64,000 bases of DNA, from contig NZ_AP021973.1 in the NCBI RefSeq assembly GCF_014168815.1, positions 1 through 64,000 of the forward strand, given 5' to 3'. Made by a program: the position numbers and the translations under genes. Positions 56,823-64,000 of the stretch are shown here, in pieces (positions within the stretch are counted from its first letter, which is position 1; each line of letters begins with the position of its first letter). The notes beneath the pieces were generated by a model, which was not told the DNA's origin, ran no database searches, and worked only from the letters and a program-made list of their open reading frames with translations. The DNA comes from Klebsiella sp. WP3-W18-ESBL-02. Its GTDB lineage: Bacteria > Pseudomonadota > Gammaproteobacteria > Enterobacterales > Enterobacteriaceae.

Positions 56823-57489
56823 CGACTCGCTGACAGGACTCAACGTCGAGCTCGTTGGTGCATCGAAACAAGAGTTTACTCTCCTCACTGAAAACCATCT
56901 GATGCGCCGCATCATAGTGGCTTTATCTGAGTTAATGCGTAACGCGGAAGGCGTGATGATTGATTCTCATGTTTACCCGTGGGATCAAGTTCTCCCTGCT
57001 GCGATGGACATTCCATCATCCAACGCTTCTGATGAAGAGATACAGAACTGGATGATCAGTGCCTGTAAGGAGTGGCAGTGCGAATACAATCGCCGGGTTC
57101 AGTCGTTTACCGCATCAGAAGTAAAAAGCAAAAGCGACACCGAGAACGATAACCTATTCCTGCTGAATATCACCAACCTAGCCCATATGCTGATTGACCG
57201 GTTACTGCCGTTTGTCAGTATCGAGGAGATTAATCATGAGGATCCAGATTTACTCCCCCAAGTTATTGATATCGTGAATTATATGGTTGGTGTTATAAAT
57301 GGTACAACCAGCACACAACAAGTCAGACAAGAATTGTTTACTGCCGGTGCTGATGACGCAGTATTTGCACTCAAACTAAAGCACAAAGAGCTAACCAGCC
57401 GGGGTGAAGATGCTGGATGGCTTGAAGAGGCAATGAAGATAATCGAAGAAAACAAACGCCAATCCATCGACTTTATGCAGCGCAGCTAA
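56809..57489 (+). CDS. Hypothetical protein, 226 aa
   Basis: The 226-residue soluble, acidic, mostly helical protein (MPNTNDSLTGLNVELVGASK...) is not recognised. It contains WDQVLPAAMDIPSSNASDEE and ends with a helical stretch EEAMKIIEENKRQ. It is coupled to the preceding 53-residue gene. Confidence 0.5.
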   Translation: MPNTNDSLTGLNVELVGASKQEFTLLTENHLMRRIIVALSELMRNAEGVMIDSHVYPWDQVLPAAMDIPSSNASDEEIQNWMISACKEWQCEYNRRVQSFTASEVKSKSDTENDNLFLLNITNLAHMLIDRLLPFVSIEEINHEDPDLLPQVIDIVNYMVGVINGTTSTQQVRQELFTAGADDAVFALKLKHKELTSRGEDAGWLEEAMKIIEENKRQSIDFMQRS

Positions 57490-57516
57490 TCGTTCCCATA
57501 ATAAAAGGGTAATGCT

Positions 57517-57831
57517 ATGAGTAAACATCTGTACTGTATTAAGGGTGTTTTAAAACCCAGGAAATTTTCTGTAAGTCTGATAAGAAATAAACTTAGCTCA
57601 TTTGGTTTAAGGGGAAGTACTCTTCGTAGCGAAACCGCTCGCATTCTTGCCGGGCCAATAGATGGTATTAAGGGTACGTATCCCTTCGGCTGGTCAGAAG
57701 AACATTTTGACCGCAGGATGAAACGCATATTCATTCGCGCCGGTAATGCTTCCAGACTTTCTGATAATCGTCCATTTGCATTAAAACGACGCAGCGCTTT
57801 AACTATCAGTAAAAAGTATCTTTCTGTGTAA
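57517..57831 (+). CDS. Small basic protein, 104 aa
   Basis: The product (MSKHLYCIKGVLKPRKFSVS...) is strongly basic with many Arg/Lys and RSETARILAGPIDGIKG. It may bind nucleic acid. It lies 27 bp after the preceding gene with a modest ribosome site (AGGGTAAT). A bidirectional terminator follows. Confidence 0.5.
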   Translation: MSKHLYCIKGVLKPRKFSVSLIRNKLSSFGLRGSTLRSETARILAGPIDGIKGTYPFGWSEEHFDRRMKRIFIRAGNASRLSDNRPFALKRRSALTISKKYLSV

Positions 57832-57837
57832 CCACCA

Positions 57838-57860
57838 GCAGACGAGTTTTACTCGTCTGC
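57838..57860. terminator. Bidirectional terminator at 57.8 kb
   Basis: GCAGACGAG and CTCGTCTGC form a perfect 9-bp stem with a TTTTA loop between convergent genes. It overlaps the end of the minus-strand regulator gene. Confidence 0.7.
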
Positions 57861-58196
57861 CTGGCCCCATGCCTCTAATCTTCGCACCCGAAATGAAGTT
57901 GCCTGGAGTTCTCCTGATGAAGTTAACTCAAATGAAACTGTAAGATCGTTTTTGTTCCGGTACTTCCATACATAGCCATTTTGCTGCAATGTTTTGAGTG
58001 ACTTACGTAGGTTGGGCTCAGCTACATCCTGGCTGTCTGGAACAGAGTTAATAAACCCCAGCAACCTGGTGAATGGCACTATCGCAGTGCCTTTTTCTTT
58101 GCACAAAAGAAGAAGTACCAACGCATCCTTCTGAATACGGGAAAAGCGCTCCAGGCGATGTTCAGTACCATCTCCCTGCATATTGGCATTGTTCAT
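57849..58196 (-). CDS. Winged-helix regulator candidate, 115 aa
   Basis: The protein (MNNANMQGDGTEHRLERFSR...) has a pattern of helix, LRKSLKTLQQNGYVWKYRNK and beta wing DLTVSFELTSSGE, consistent with a winged helix. An inverted repeat (58205-58225) lies directly upstream of the start, suggesting autoregulation. A second ATG at 58211 lies in that repeat and is less likely. The family is not recognised. Confidence 0.55.
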   Translation of the reverse strand: MNNANMQGDGTEHRLERFSRIQKDALVLLLLCKEKGTAIVPFTRLLGFINSVPDSQDVAEPNLRKSLKTLQQNGYVWKYRNKNDLTVSFELTSSGELQATSFRVRRLEAWGQADE

Positions 58197-58204
58197 AATC
58201 AACC

Positions 58205-58225
58205 TAATCATATGGGATATGATTA
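58205..58225. promoter_or_regulatory. Inverted repeat TAATCATAT-N3-ATATGATTA
   Basis: Two perfect 9-bp arms separated by GGG lie at the start of the minus-strand winged-helix gene and about 110 bp before the plus-strand secreted-protein gene, so a regulator bound here could control both. Confidence 0.6.
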
Positions 58226-58329
58226 AGGTTAAAAAACACCCCCCGTTTTGTCACCCTTTTTTTTTCTTACTCACCACTTAAAGCAGTAAGCTCAGTTCGA
58301 TAAATCTGAATTAAATAAGGCGAGGTTAT

Positions 58330-58743
58330 ATGAAAACGAAATTATTGCTGGCGCTAATTGCGGGATCGACTTTCTGCATCAATATTGCTGAAGCCAATAT
58401 TCCTCTTAGAGCAGATGGAAGTCCAGCAGCGGGGCAGACACCAACTCAGTTCATTCAGCTTAAAAATGAATGTCCTGAATGCGTCATGGTCGCAACTGAT
58501 GTAGTAAAGATGCGTAGCGATAGCTGTAAACAGCAGGCATCCATCGATTCTACAATCCTACAGGATCCTGTTTACGCATATCTCAACAGTATCCGTCTGG
58601 TAGTTGCCGGGAATGGTGGTTATGCAAGTCCAATCTATACATCCGCCCGTCAGGTCGTAGCGTCAAACATCAATTGCAGTGATGCAAACGACTGGGTAGC
58701 GAGAAGTAAAACGGTAATGGATAACACCTTCAAAACGCCGTAA
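58330..58743 (+). CDS. Secreted hypothetical protein, 137 aa
   Basis: The precursor has a signal peptide (MKTKLLLALIAGSTFCINIAEA). The mature part has four cysteines (NECPECVMV, DSCKQQA, INCSDAN), probably forming two disulfides. It may belong to a transfer-associated periplasmic group. I do not recognise the family. AGGCGAGG is the ribosome site. Confidence 0.55.
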   Translation: MKTKLLLALIAGSTFCINIAEANIPLRADGSPAAGQTPTQFIQLKNECPECVMVATDVVKMRSDSCKQQASIDSTILQDPVYAYLNSIRLVVAGNGGYASPIYTSARQVVASNINCSDANDWVARSKTVMDNTFKTP

Positions 58744-58758
58744 ACAATCCCTGAATAT

Positions 58759-58787
58759 TTCGTTGCAGTAATGCTATCCCGTAGTAT
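58759..58787 (+). promoter_or_regulatory. TTCGTT-N17-TAGTAT promoter
   Basis: TTCGTT (58759-58764), 17 bp, TAGTAT (58782-58787), upstream of the 58848 gene. Confidence 0.65.
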
Positions 58788-58847
58788 GACGTTAAAGGCG
58801 GAGCTTTGAATCGGGAAAAAATAACTACTGCACTTAGAGGTATTTAT

Positions 58848-59132
58848 ATGGGTCGTCACTTTACTGGTCTGATTGATAGTTCGCAGCAAAATTTTACAAT
58901 GCCAATCCGTCCGTATGGACGGAGCCGCATGGCTGCAAAATTAAAAGGAATCTCCCGATTGAAAAAATCTGAAAAGCATGACGATGAATATCCTGATGAA
59001 CTCTGGAAATTTATGAGTCCTTCAGAGAAAGCTAAATTTCTGGTCGCGGATGTATTTTCACGCAGTAGTAAAGACTCTTCCGCCATTCAACCGGGAGAAC
59101 ATAAGCAAAAGGAGCATGATAATGAGCACTGA
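58848..59132 (+). CDS. Small basic protein, 94 aa
   Basis: The ATG at 58848 has AGAGGT upstream. The product (MGRHFTGLIDSSQQNFTMPI...) is basic in its first half (RMAAKLKGISRLKKSEK) and acidic later. An upstream TTG would add 14 residues. The stop overlaps the next start region by 11 bp, so the genes are coupled. The family is not recognised. Confidence 0.45.
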   Translation: MGRHFTGLIDSSQQNFTMPIRPYGRSRMAAKLKGISRLKKSEKHDDEYPDELWKFMSPSEKAKFLVADVFSRSSKDSSAIQPGEHKQKEHDNEH

Positions 59133-59466
59133 TAATTTACTAGCAGAACTCACTTCAAAAACAGGCCTGACAGAAACGGAACTTAATCGGCAGGCATTGA
59201 TTATCGGTTTGATGGCATTGTGCCACCCGGATGCTATTGCCGGTGATTTGGTGAGCGCGGCACTTACGGGGTCATACTCAGATAGTACTGATAAACTACT
59301 TACCCGTGGTGATAACGCATCAGACAGTGTGTTGATGTCCATGCGTATCTTACTTCACCGGTTGAGTAAGTATGAAGGGTCTGATGGCAAAGTAGGTCAG
59401 ATCAATAAAATGATGCACCGACTCGGCTACTTTAAGGCATCCGATGTGTTACGCGAGGCTCAATAA
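59122..59466 (+). CDS. Hypothetical helical protein, 114 aa
   Basis: The product (MSTDNLLAELTSKTGLTETE...) is helical and soluble. AAAGGAGC lies 7 bp upstream of ATG 59122, and another ATG at 59116 is too close to it. It is co-transcribed with the preceding gene and the next one. Confidence 0.5.
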   Translation: MSTDNLLAELTSKTGLTETELNRQALIIGLMALCHPDAIAGDLVSAALTGSYSDSTDKLLTRGDNASDSVLMSMRILLHRLSKYEGSDGKVGQINKMMHRLGYFKASDVLREAQ

Positions 59467-59479
59467 AGAGGCTCAATTT

Positions 59480-59779
59480 ATGTTCACCATGACGAATTTC
59501 GCGTCCAATATTCTTGACATGGTTTTTCTATCAGAAATGGAAGGGGAACTCATTTATATAAAAGCGCTTAGCGGCGTTACTGGTTACGTTCCTCAGATCC
59601 ATCTTTTCCGCCTCCAGCTTATCGCATTTGATATAGGTTGGTACTACGAGTACAGATTGAATTCAGGCAACCTCATTATAAAGGAAATTGTTGAGGCCAT
59701 CACATCTCTTGGATGTGCTTTAAATGAATACCAATGGCAGTTCGCGTTTGAATTAGGTTATCGCCGTCACCACAAATAA
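59480..59779 (+). CDS. Hypothetical protein, 99 aa
   Basis: The ATG at 59480 (AAAGAGG upstream) gives MFTMTNFASNILDMVFLSEM.... The protein has mixed hydrophobic and aromatic segments but no clear span. It lies 13 bp after the previous gene. No family is recognised. Confidence 0.45.
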   Translation: MFTMTNFASNILDMVFLSEMEGELIYIKALSGVTGYVPQIHLFRLQLIAFDIGWYYEYRLNSGNLIIKEIVEAITSLGCALNEYQWQFAFELGYRRHHK

Positions 59780-59803
59780 ACTTCATTTTTTCATAATTTG
59801 CTA

Positions 59804-59832
59804 TTCGTCACTTGATTGACCGGGGGTACGAT
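59804..59832 (+). promoter_or_regulatory. TTCGTC-N17-TACGAT promoter of dnaN
   Basis: TTCGTC (59804-59809), 17 bp, TACGAT (59827-59832), 34 bp before the clamp gene. It is one of the best matches to the family. Confidence 0.7.
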
Positions 59833-59866
59833 TAATTTAACACGGATAATTATGGGAGACAGTAAA

Positions 59867-61135
59867 ATGACAGACGCATCTACAATAGACGCAGTTCAAC
59901 CAAAGGCAAGACGCTTATCATTTAAAGAGCTTCCAGGGTTTGATATTTCTGCTGAAGCACTTCTCAAAATTATCGAAATGCCGTGTATGGTTATTCGCCG
60001 GTCTCCTGCAATGAAAGTACTGGAGATGATCACGCTGCGGTTACGTGGGGATTGTCTTTCTGCCCTTGGCATTGACTTAAACTCTGCCCAAATTACCAGT
60101 AAAGGGACGGTATCGGGGGGCAATGGTGATATGGACGTATCAGTACCTGCAACACAACTCTTTTCTTTAATCCGCAACATGCGCGGCGAAGATGAAATTA
60201 ACGTCCGCTTCCATGCGGCAAAAAACCATCTTGTCATTCGCACCGACAAAAACTCCTATAACATCCCGGTTTGCTTAGACCATATACCCGAAATTCAGGC
60301 TGAGACGCTGGAACATAATTACAGCGTTTACTTTCCAACGCAGATGCTGAGTCAGATTATCAAGCGTGTCAGCCACGCTGCGGCTCAGAACGATGTCCGC
60401 TTTTATATGAATGGGGTCTACCTCGGTATCGATAATGGCCAATTTATTGCTGTAGCCACTGATGGACATCGTATGGCCGTCAGTTCTCATGATATCGACT
60501 TCAGCGATGACGTGGGCGATGAGATTCAATCTCCGACAGCTCCTACCTCTATCAGTAACACGAATGCAGGTGTGATTTTACCCAACGGGGTTTTCCCCGT
60601 GCTCCATAAAATCCTGAGCGGTAGCCAGGGTCAATTCAAAATTGACTACAGCAACCGTAACCTGACATTTACGCTCGGAAGCCATACAGTCATTTCAAAT
60701 CTTGTCGATGGCCGTTACCCGGACTGGAAGCGCGTGGCCAGCACGGTAGCCAAAAATACTGAACTGTTTAAGGTTGATCCTTCTGAACTCACCACCGCAC
60801 TAAAACGCGCAACCCCATTGCTTAAAGAGGGCTCGCCAAACAACACCAGTGTTTGTGTGATGTCATTCAAAGACAACGCCCTACAGCTTAAGTCGCCCGG
60901 CTCAAATGCAATCAGTTGCAAAGAGGTGATGGACATTGCGAAAGAGGCAGGCGAGCCCGAAACAATTGTTGATATCGGTATGAATGCCGATTACCTCCTG
61001 GAATCACTGGCAAGCCTGGGGGCGTGTTCGGAAGAAGGAGAAGCCGCACAGATTGCTTTGCGTGATACAACGACCGGCATATTGATTTCAGTAAACAAAA
61101 ACAATTACGACATCATCATGCCTGTCCGTGTCTGA
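59867..61135 (+). CDS. dnaN: DNA polymerase III beta-clamp homologue
   Basis: The 422-residue protein has three clamp domains, including VYLGIDNGQFIAVATDGHRM (like the YLETEGEELRTVATDGHRLA of DnaN) and NLVDGRYPDWKRV (like RLIDGRFPDYRRV). The C-terminus is IIMPVRV in place of MPMRL. It is about 55 residues longer than E. coli DnaN, mainly at the N-terminus. It could form plasmid-specific clamps for UmuC or replication. Altered C-terminal residues may change partner binding. Confidence 0.85.
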   Translation: MTDASTIDAVQPKARRLSFKELPGFDISAEALLKIIEMPCMVIRRSPAMKVLEMITLRLRGDCLSALGIDLNSAQITSKGTVSGGNGDMDVSVPATQLFSLIRNMRGEDEINVRFHAAKNHLVIRTDKNSYNIPVCLDHIPEIQAETLEHNYSVYFPTQMLSQIIKRVSHAAAQNDVRFYMNGVYLGIDNGQFIAVATDGHRMAVSSHDIDFSDDVGDEIQSPTAPTSISNTNAGVILPNGVFPVLHKILSGSQGQFKIDYSNRNLTFTLGSHTVISNLVDGRYPDWKRVASTVAKNTELFKVDPSELTTALKRATPLLKEGSPNNTSVCVMSFKDNALQLKSPGSNAISCKEVMDIAKEAGEPETIVDIGMNADYLLESLASLGACSEEGEAAQIALRDTTTGILISVNKNNYDIIMPVRV

Positions 61136-61155
61136 CAAAACGCTCTCGTTTTGTC
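61134..61155 (+). terminator. Terminator overlapping the dnaN stop
   Basis: GACAAAACG and CGTTTTGTC form a perfect 9-bp stem with a CTCT loop, starting in the stop codon. The following GGCCTTTTCG is only weakly U-rich. Confidence 0.6.
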
Positions 61156-61285
61156 GGCCTTTTCGAAATAGCCAATTTCATGGGCGTGATAACGTTAAAA
61201 CAAGCTTCCTGACGGGATGGCTATATGCCATCTCGCTCCCATTGGTCGCGATCACTGCGTCCTAATATTCTGGAGCCAGAATGAA

Positions 61286-62107
61286 ATGAAAAGCGTTCTG
61301 AAGTGGGTAGGAGCCAAACACAACATTATGGCAAGTCTTAAGCATGTACTACCGAAAGGTGGTCGGCTTATTGAGCCCTTTGGCGGTTCAGGCGCTGTAA
61401 TGATGAATACGAATTACCCAGAATACATTTTGGCCGATATTAATAGCGACCTGATCGATACATACCAGAGTATTTTTAAGTCGCCTGAAAAGGTACTTTC
61501 TGAGCTTAAACGCCTTTACTGTCTCGGGCGTTCTGAGGACGCCTATTATGAGCTGCGAAGCCAGTTCAATAATCATGATAGTGCAAGTGACACTCAAGCT
61601 GCTCTGTTTATCTATCTGAATAGGTTTGGCCATCGCGGACTATGCCGATACAACCGGAAAGGCATCTTTAACGTCCCCTGGGGTTATTACGCCAACCCCT
61701 ATCTCCCAGAGACAGAGTTATACGCAATGGCTGAGAAAATGTCCTCAGCAACTTTACTTTGCGCCAGCTTCCAGACCACGCTATCAATGGCCCGCCCGGG
61801 TGATGTGGTGTATTGCGACCCACCATATGTTAATCCCGGCAGATTCACGGCTTACCATGCCAGCGGTTTTACACCCGCTATGCAGATTGAGCTTACCAAA
61901 CTGCTCCAGTTGCTGCCTGAACGCGGGGTTCATGTCATCGCATCATGCCACGATGCGCCTGATATTCGTGAGCTTTATCAAGCCTTCGCTATTCATGGTG
62001 TGACTGCCCGGAGAAGCATATTTAAAGGCAGCGGGGATGGGAAAAAAGCTTCAGAAATCTTCGCGGTCAAATTAGCGGATAACTCGAAAAAGGGAGCTGC
62101 GGCATGA
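61286..62107 (+). CDS. D12-class adenine-N6 DNA methyltransferase (Dam-like)
   Basis: The 273-residue enzyme has the D12-class motif order: LKWVGAKHNIMASL (motif X), FIEPFGGSGAV-like LIEPFGGSGAVMMN (motif I), and VVYCDPPYVNPGRF (motif IV). It matches Dam-type enzymes, which often methylate GATC, although specificity cannot be read here. No partner endonuclease gene is present. Its stop overlaps the next start by 4 bp. Confidence 0.85.
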   Translation: MKSVLKWVGAKHNIMASLKHVLPKGGRLIEPFGGSGAVMMNTNYPEYILADINSDLIDTYQSIFKSPEKVLSELKRLYCLGRSEDAYYELRSQFNNHDSASDTQAALFIYLNRFGHRGLCRYNRKGIFNVPWGYYANPYLPETELYAMAEKMSSATLLCASFQTTLSMARPGDVVYCDPPYVNPGRFTAYHASGFTPAMQIELTKLLQLLPERGVHVIASCHDAPDIRELYQAFAIHGVTARRSIFKGSGDGKKASEIFAVKLADNSKKGAAA

Positions 62108-62334
62108 AACGCTTCCATTGTTCTGAAAAGCTGCATAACCCAGAGACTGAGAAATTTTGTCAGGATATCGCCGAACAATATCGGACAGCACCTGATATTG
62201 CCGTGGCGCAGTTTAAACAAGTGCTGAGCTCTAAGCCTCTAACTTACTGGGAGTGTGTCGTGATCCGCGAGCGTGTCTCTGACCTTATTAAAATTAATCA
62301 AGCAACAGCTGAGGGCCACGATGAGCCAATTTAA
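62104..62334 (+). CDS. Small hypothetical protein, 76 aa
   Basis: The product (MKRFHCSEKLHNPETEKFCQ...) is soluble with a Cys/His-bearing start. Its ATG overlaps the methylase stop (ATGA) and its 3' end overlaps the rdgC start by 14 bp, so it is a coupled intermediate gene. No family is recognised. Confidence 0.5.
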   Translation: MKRFHCSEKLHNPETEKFCQDIAEQYRTAPDIAVAQFKQVLSSKPLTYWECVVIRERVSDLIKINQATAEGHDEPI

Positions 62335-63304
62335 ACCCAAAAGCCTTGTAGTCTACCGCATCCAAAAAGCTCTGGAATTAGACAAGCTGGATGAACAGTT
62401 AAGTGAGTTGAAATACACTCCCTGCGGGCCTAATGATATGGCACGGTCAGGATGGATCCCGCCATTGGGTGAAGATGTCGAGCTGTTAAAGCATGAGTCG
62501 AATAATCTCATTCTTCTGACTGTTAAGCACGAATCGAAAATACTTCCTCCCGCGACCATCAAAGAAATTGTGCGAACCCGGGTTCAGAGACTGGAGAAAG
62601 AGCAAAACCGCAGGCTAAAGAAAATGGAGATCCAGGCCGTCAACGATGCCGTGCTCGCTGAGCTCATACCAAAGGCTTTCAGCAAATACAGCACTACAAA
62701 CATTTGGGTGGATACTAAATCACGTCTACTGCTTGTTGAGACCACCAGCCATAAAAAAGCAGATGATGTAACAGCTTTGCTACGTAAAACTATTGGCTCA
62801 CTTCCAATTATCCCATTCACGCTGGAAACGCCGGTAGAACTGACGTTAACAGAGTGGGTCAAAACAGGAAGTCTGCCGCCTGGCCTAGCTTTATGCGACG
62901 AAGCCACGCTCAAAGATGTGCTCGAAAACGGGGGGGTCGTTACAACAAAACGCCAGGATTTGATATGTGATGAGATCGCTCATCACATCGAGGCCGGAAA
63001 GCTTGTGACAAAGGTTGCACTGGGCTGGATGAACCAGATGTTTTTCATCCTGAATGACAATTTCATCTTTTCACGACTGACCTTTACGGAAGAACTTATT
63101 GAACAGAACGATGACATTTCGCCAGAAGATCACGCCCAAAGATTTGATGCCGATTTCGTTTTGTTTACCTCTGTTGTTATGGAGGTTCTGGACACAATGA
63201 TAAAAGCCCTCGGGGGTGAAAGCCCAGGACTCATCACAACGCCGTCAGACGAACAACAAGGTGTCGCGGCAGAAGCCAAACAACCAGAAAAAACCTTCCA
63301 TTAA
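62321..63304 (+). CDS. rdgC: RdgC recombination-associated protein
   Basis: The 327-residue protein aligns with E. coli RdgC (303 aa): YTPCGPNDMARSGWIPPLG for FTPCGSQDMAKMGWVPPMG, LLRKTIGSLPIIPF, PVELTLTEWVKTGS, HIEAGKLVTKVALGW and DHAQRFDADFVLFT. RdgC forms a ring on DNA and restrains RecA. It has a short C-terminal extension (residues 305-327). With Tus, SSB and DnaN it suggests a plasmid replication-fork management set. Confidence 0.93.
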   Translation: MSQFKPKSLVVYRIQKALELDKLDEQLSELKYTPCGPNDMARSGWIPPLGEDVELLKHESNNLILLTVKHESKILPPATIKEIVRTRVQRLEKEQNRRLKKMEIQAVNDAVLAELIPKAFSKYSTTNIWVDTKSRLLLVETTSHKKADDVTALLRKTIGSLPIIPFTLETPVELTLTEWVKTGSLPPGLALCDEATLKDVLENGGVVTTKRQDLICDEIAHHIEAGKLVTKVALGWMNQMFFILNDNFIFSRLTFTEELIEQNDDISPEDHAQRFDADFVLFTSVVMEVLDTMIKALGGESPGLITTPSDEQQGVAAEAKQPEKTFH

Positions 63305-63315
63305 AGGGCTGAGAG

Positions 63316-64000
63316 ATGATTACAGCTACAGAACTCCAAGAGTTATCACGCCAGGTTGAAAATGCTAACATTGCCCGAGCCCTGGCAGTTAAAGAGTTGG
63401 TTAAAGAGACAAGAGATCGTCAGTTTTCATTGTGGGCGCTATTTATTGGTCTCTTCAGAGAGACACCGGCGCGAAAAAAGCTGAACGAATGTGAATTGCA
63501 TCTTAACCTGCTGCTGCCAAAATGCAGGAGCATCTTTCTTCAATACGTAGTTATGTCCTCGTTGGAAGAAATTTCGAAATCACCAGATTGTGAGATTTAT
63601 CAGCATCTAGTCAACTGCTGGAAAGAAGCTCAGATAAAATATAACGAGTCAGGCAGACGACTCAAACTTGCAGAAAATGCCCGTGAACTATTAAAAACAG
63701 CAAAGGATGAATGTAATAGTGCTTCCACAACTGAATTTCTGGATATGGTTACTACCAGTAAAGCAATATCCATACTTTCAGCAATAGACACATCCTCTGC
63801 GAGTAGTTCGTTAAAGAGAGCTATGGGTGCGCTTAAGCGATTAGCAGATGAAATGCCTGCCCGGCAATCACCTATTGATTCAAATTTACCAGATGACACG
63901 CTTGATCTGTTTGTCGATCTGACTATAAATCCTGTTATCGATATTCTCTCCTGGTTAAATATTGAAAAGCTGGATAATGCCGAAGTGCAGTGCAGCAAAG
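63316..64000 (+). CDS. Partial unknown protein running off the window
   Basis: An open frame starts MITATELQELSRQVENANIA after GAGAG and continues to the last base without a stop (228 codons seen). It contains a hydrophobic patch FSLWALFIGLF (residues 39-49) then a helical body. No family is recognised. It lies 11 bp after rdgC and is probably in the same operon. Confidence 0.6.
   Translation, partial: MITATELQELSRQVENANIARALAVKELVKETRDRQFSLWALFIGLFRETPARKKLNECELHLNLLLPKCRSIFLQYVVMSSLEEISKSPDCEIYQHLVNCWKEAQIKYNESGRRLKLAENARELLKTAKDECNSASTTEFLDMVTTSKAISILSAIDTSSASSSLKRAMGALKRLADEMPARQSPIDSNLPDDTLDLFVDLTINPVIDILSWLNIEKLDNAEVQCSK

Noticed and set aside
40000..64000. A CRISPR array to go with the Cas6e-like gene
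   Set aside because: No regularly spaced identical repeats of 25-40 bp with unique spacers are visible. The TTGCTGGCAA sites near 1-2.4 kb are too short and sit at promoters.
1..64000. Classical antibiotic-resistance genes, integron or relaxase gene
   Set aside because: No beta-lactamase, aminoglycoside, sulfonamide, tetracycline or integrase gene and no MOB relaxase is recognisable among the frames.

Overview
The window looks like part of a large conjugative (or formerly conjugative) plasmid of an enterobacterium such as Klebsiella, Enterobacter, Citrobacter or Escherichia. The evidence is a VirB/VirD4 (MPF-T) transfer operon in an IncX/IncN-like order, an H-NS-like protein with plasmid topoisomerase III, EexN and TrbM/KikA homologues, umuDC with a perfect LexA box, a Tus homologue, and nested Tn3-family transposons carrying IS5075/IS4321-type IS110 elements. 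No replication initiator, relaxase, parA/parB pair or classical antibiotic-resistance gene is visible, so I do not assign an Inc group.

Layout. 1-3.1 kb: small accessory genes, a SprT-like protease and a YkgJ-like zinc-chelator protein, with TTGCTGGCAA sites spaced exactly 44 bp apart at two promoters. 3.1-18.5 kb (minus strand): hns-like, topB, unknown genes, a secreted nuclease, trbM-like, a lipoprotein, virD4, virB11, an HTH protein, virB10, virB9, virB8, virB7, a 25-residue membrane peptide, virB6, eexN, virB5 and the 3' end of virB4. The transfer operon is damaged: virD4 has an in-frame TGA at codon 42, virB4 is cut by a transposon end, and virB1-virB3 are absent.

18.5-38.5 kb: a Tn5403-like Tn3-family transposon with 38-bp terminal repeats, its own tnpR and tnpA, and layered cargo. 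Nested inside is a Tn21-subgroup transposon (19.2-29.8 kb). Each of its terminal repeats is split by an IS5075/IS4321-like element and its tnpA has a large in-frame deletion, so it should be immobile. It carries a TetR-controlled MacAB-type tripartite ABC exporter operon with a c-type cytochrome gene in it. The rest of the outer cargo (29.9-34.4 kb) resembles a sulfur/redox stress module: DUF134 regulator, NifX-like protein, hotdog thioesterase, Dps, a two-cysteine BigR/SqrR-type ArsR repressor, and a CoA-disulfide reductase fused to a rhodanese domain.

38.5-64 kb (mostly plus strand): a plasmid core of mostly unrecognised small genes around a DNA-maintenance set: umuDC, Tus, SSB, a DnaN sliding clamp, a D12-class adenine methylase and RdgC. 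Eight genes here, including ssb, dnaN and a lone Cas6e-like gene, have the same promoter-like arrangement, TTCGTN then exactly 17 bp then a TANNNT or GATANT hexamer, which suggests one coordinated regulon.

The most novel locus is 41.0-43.2 kb. A Tus homologue is followed by a Cas6e-like endoribonuclease with no CRISPR array or other cas gene, then a structured element resembling a phage P1/P4-type C4 antisense RNA whose two short arms are exactly complementary to the leader of the next gene, a Ner/Nlp-type regulator. Whether the orphan Cas6e-like enzyme processes this RNA is an open, testable idea.
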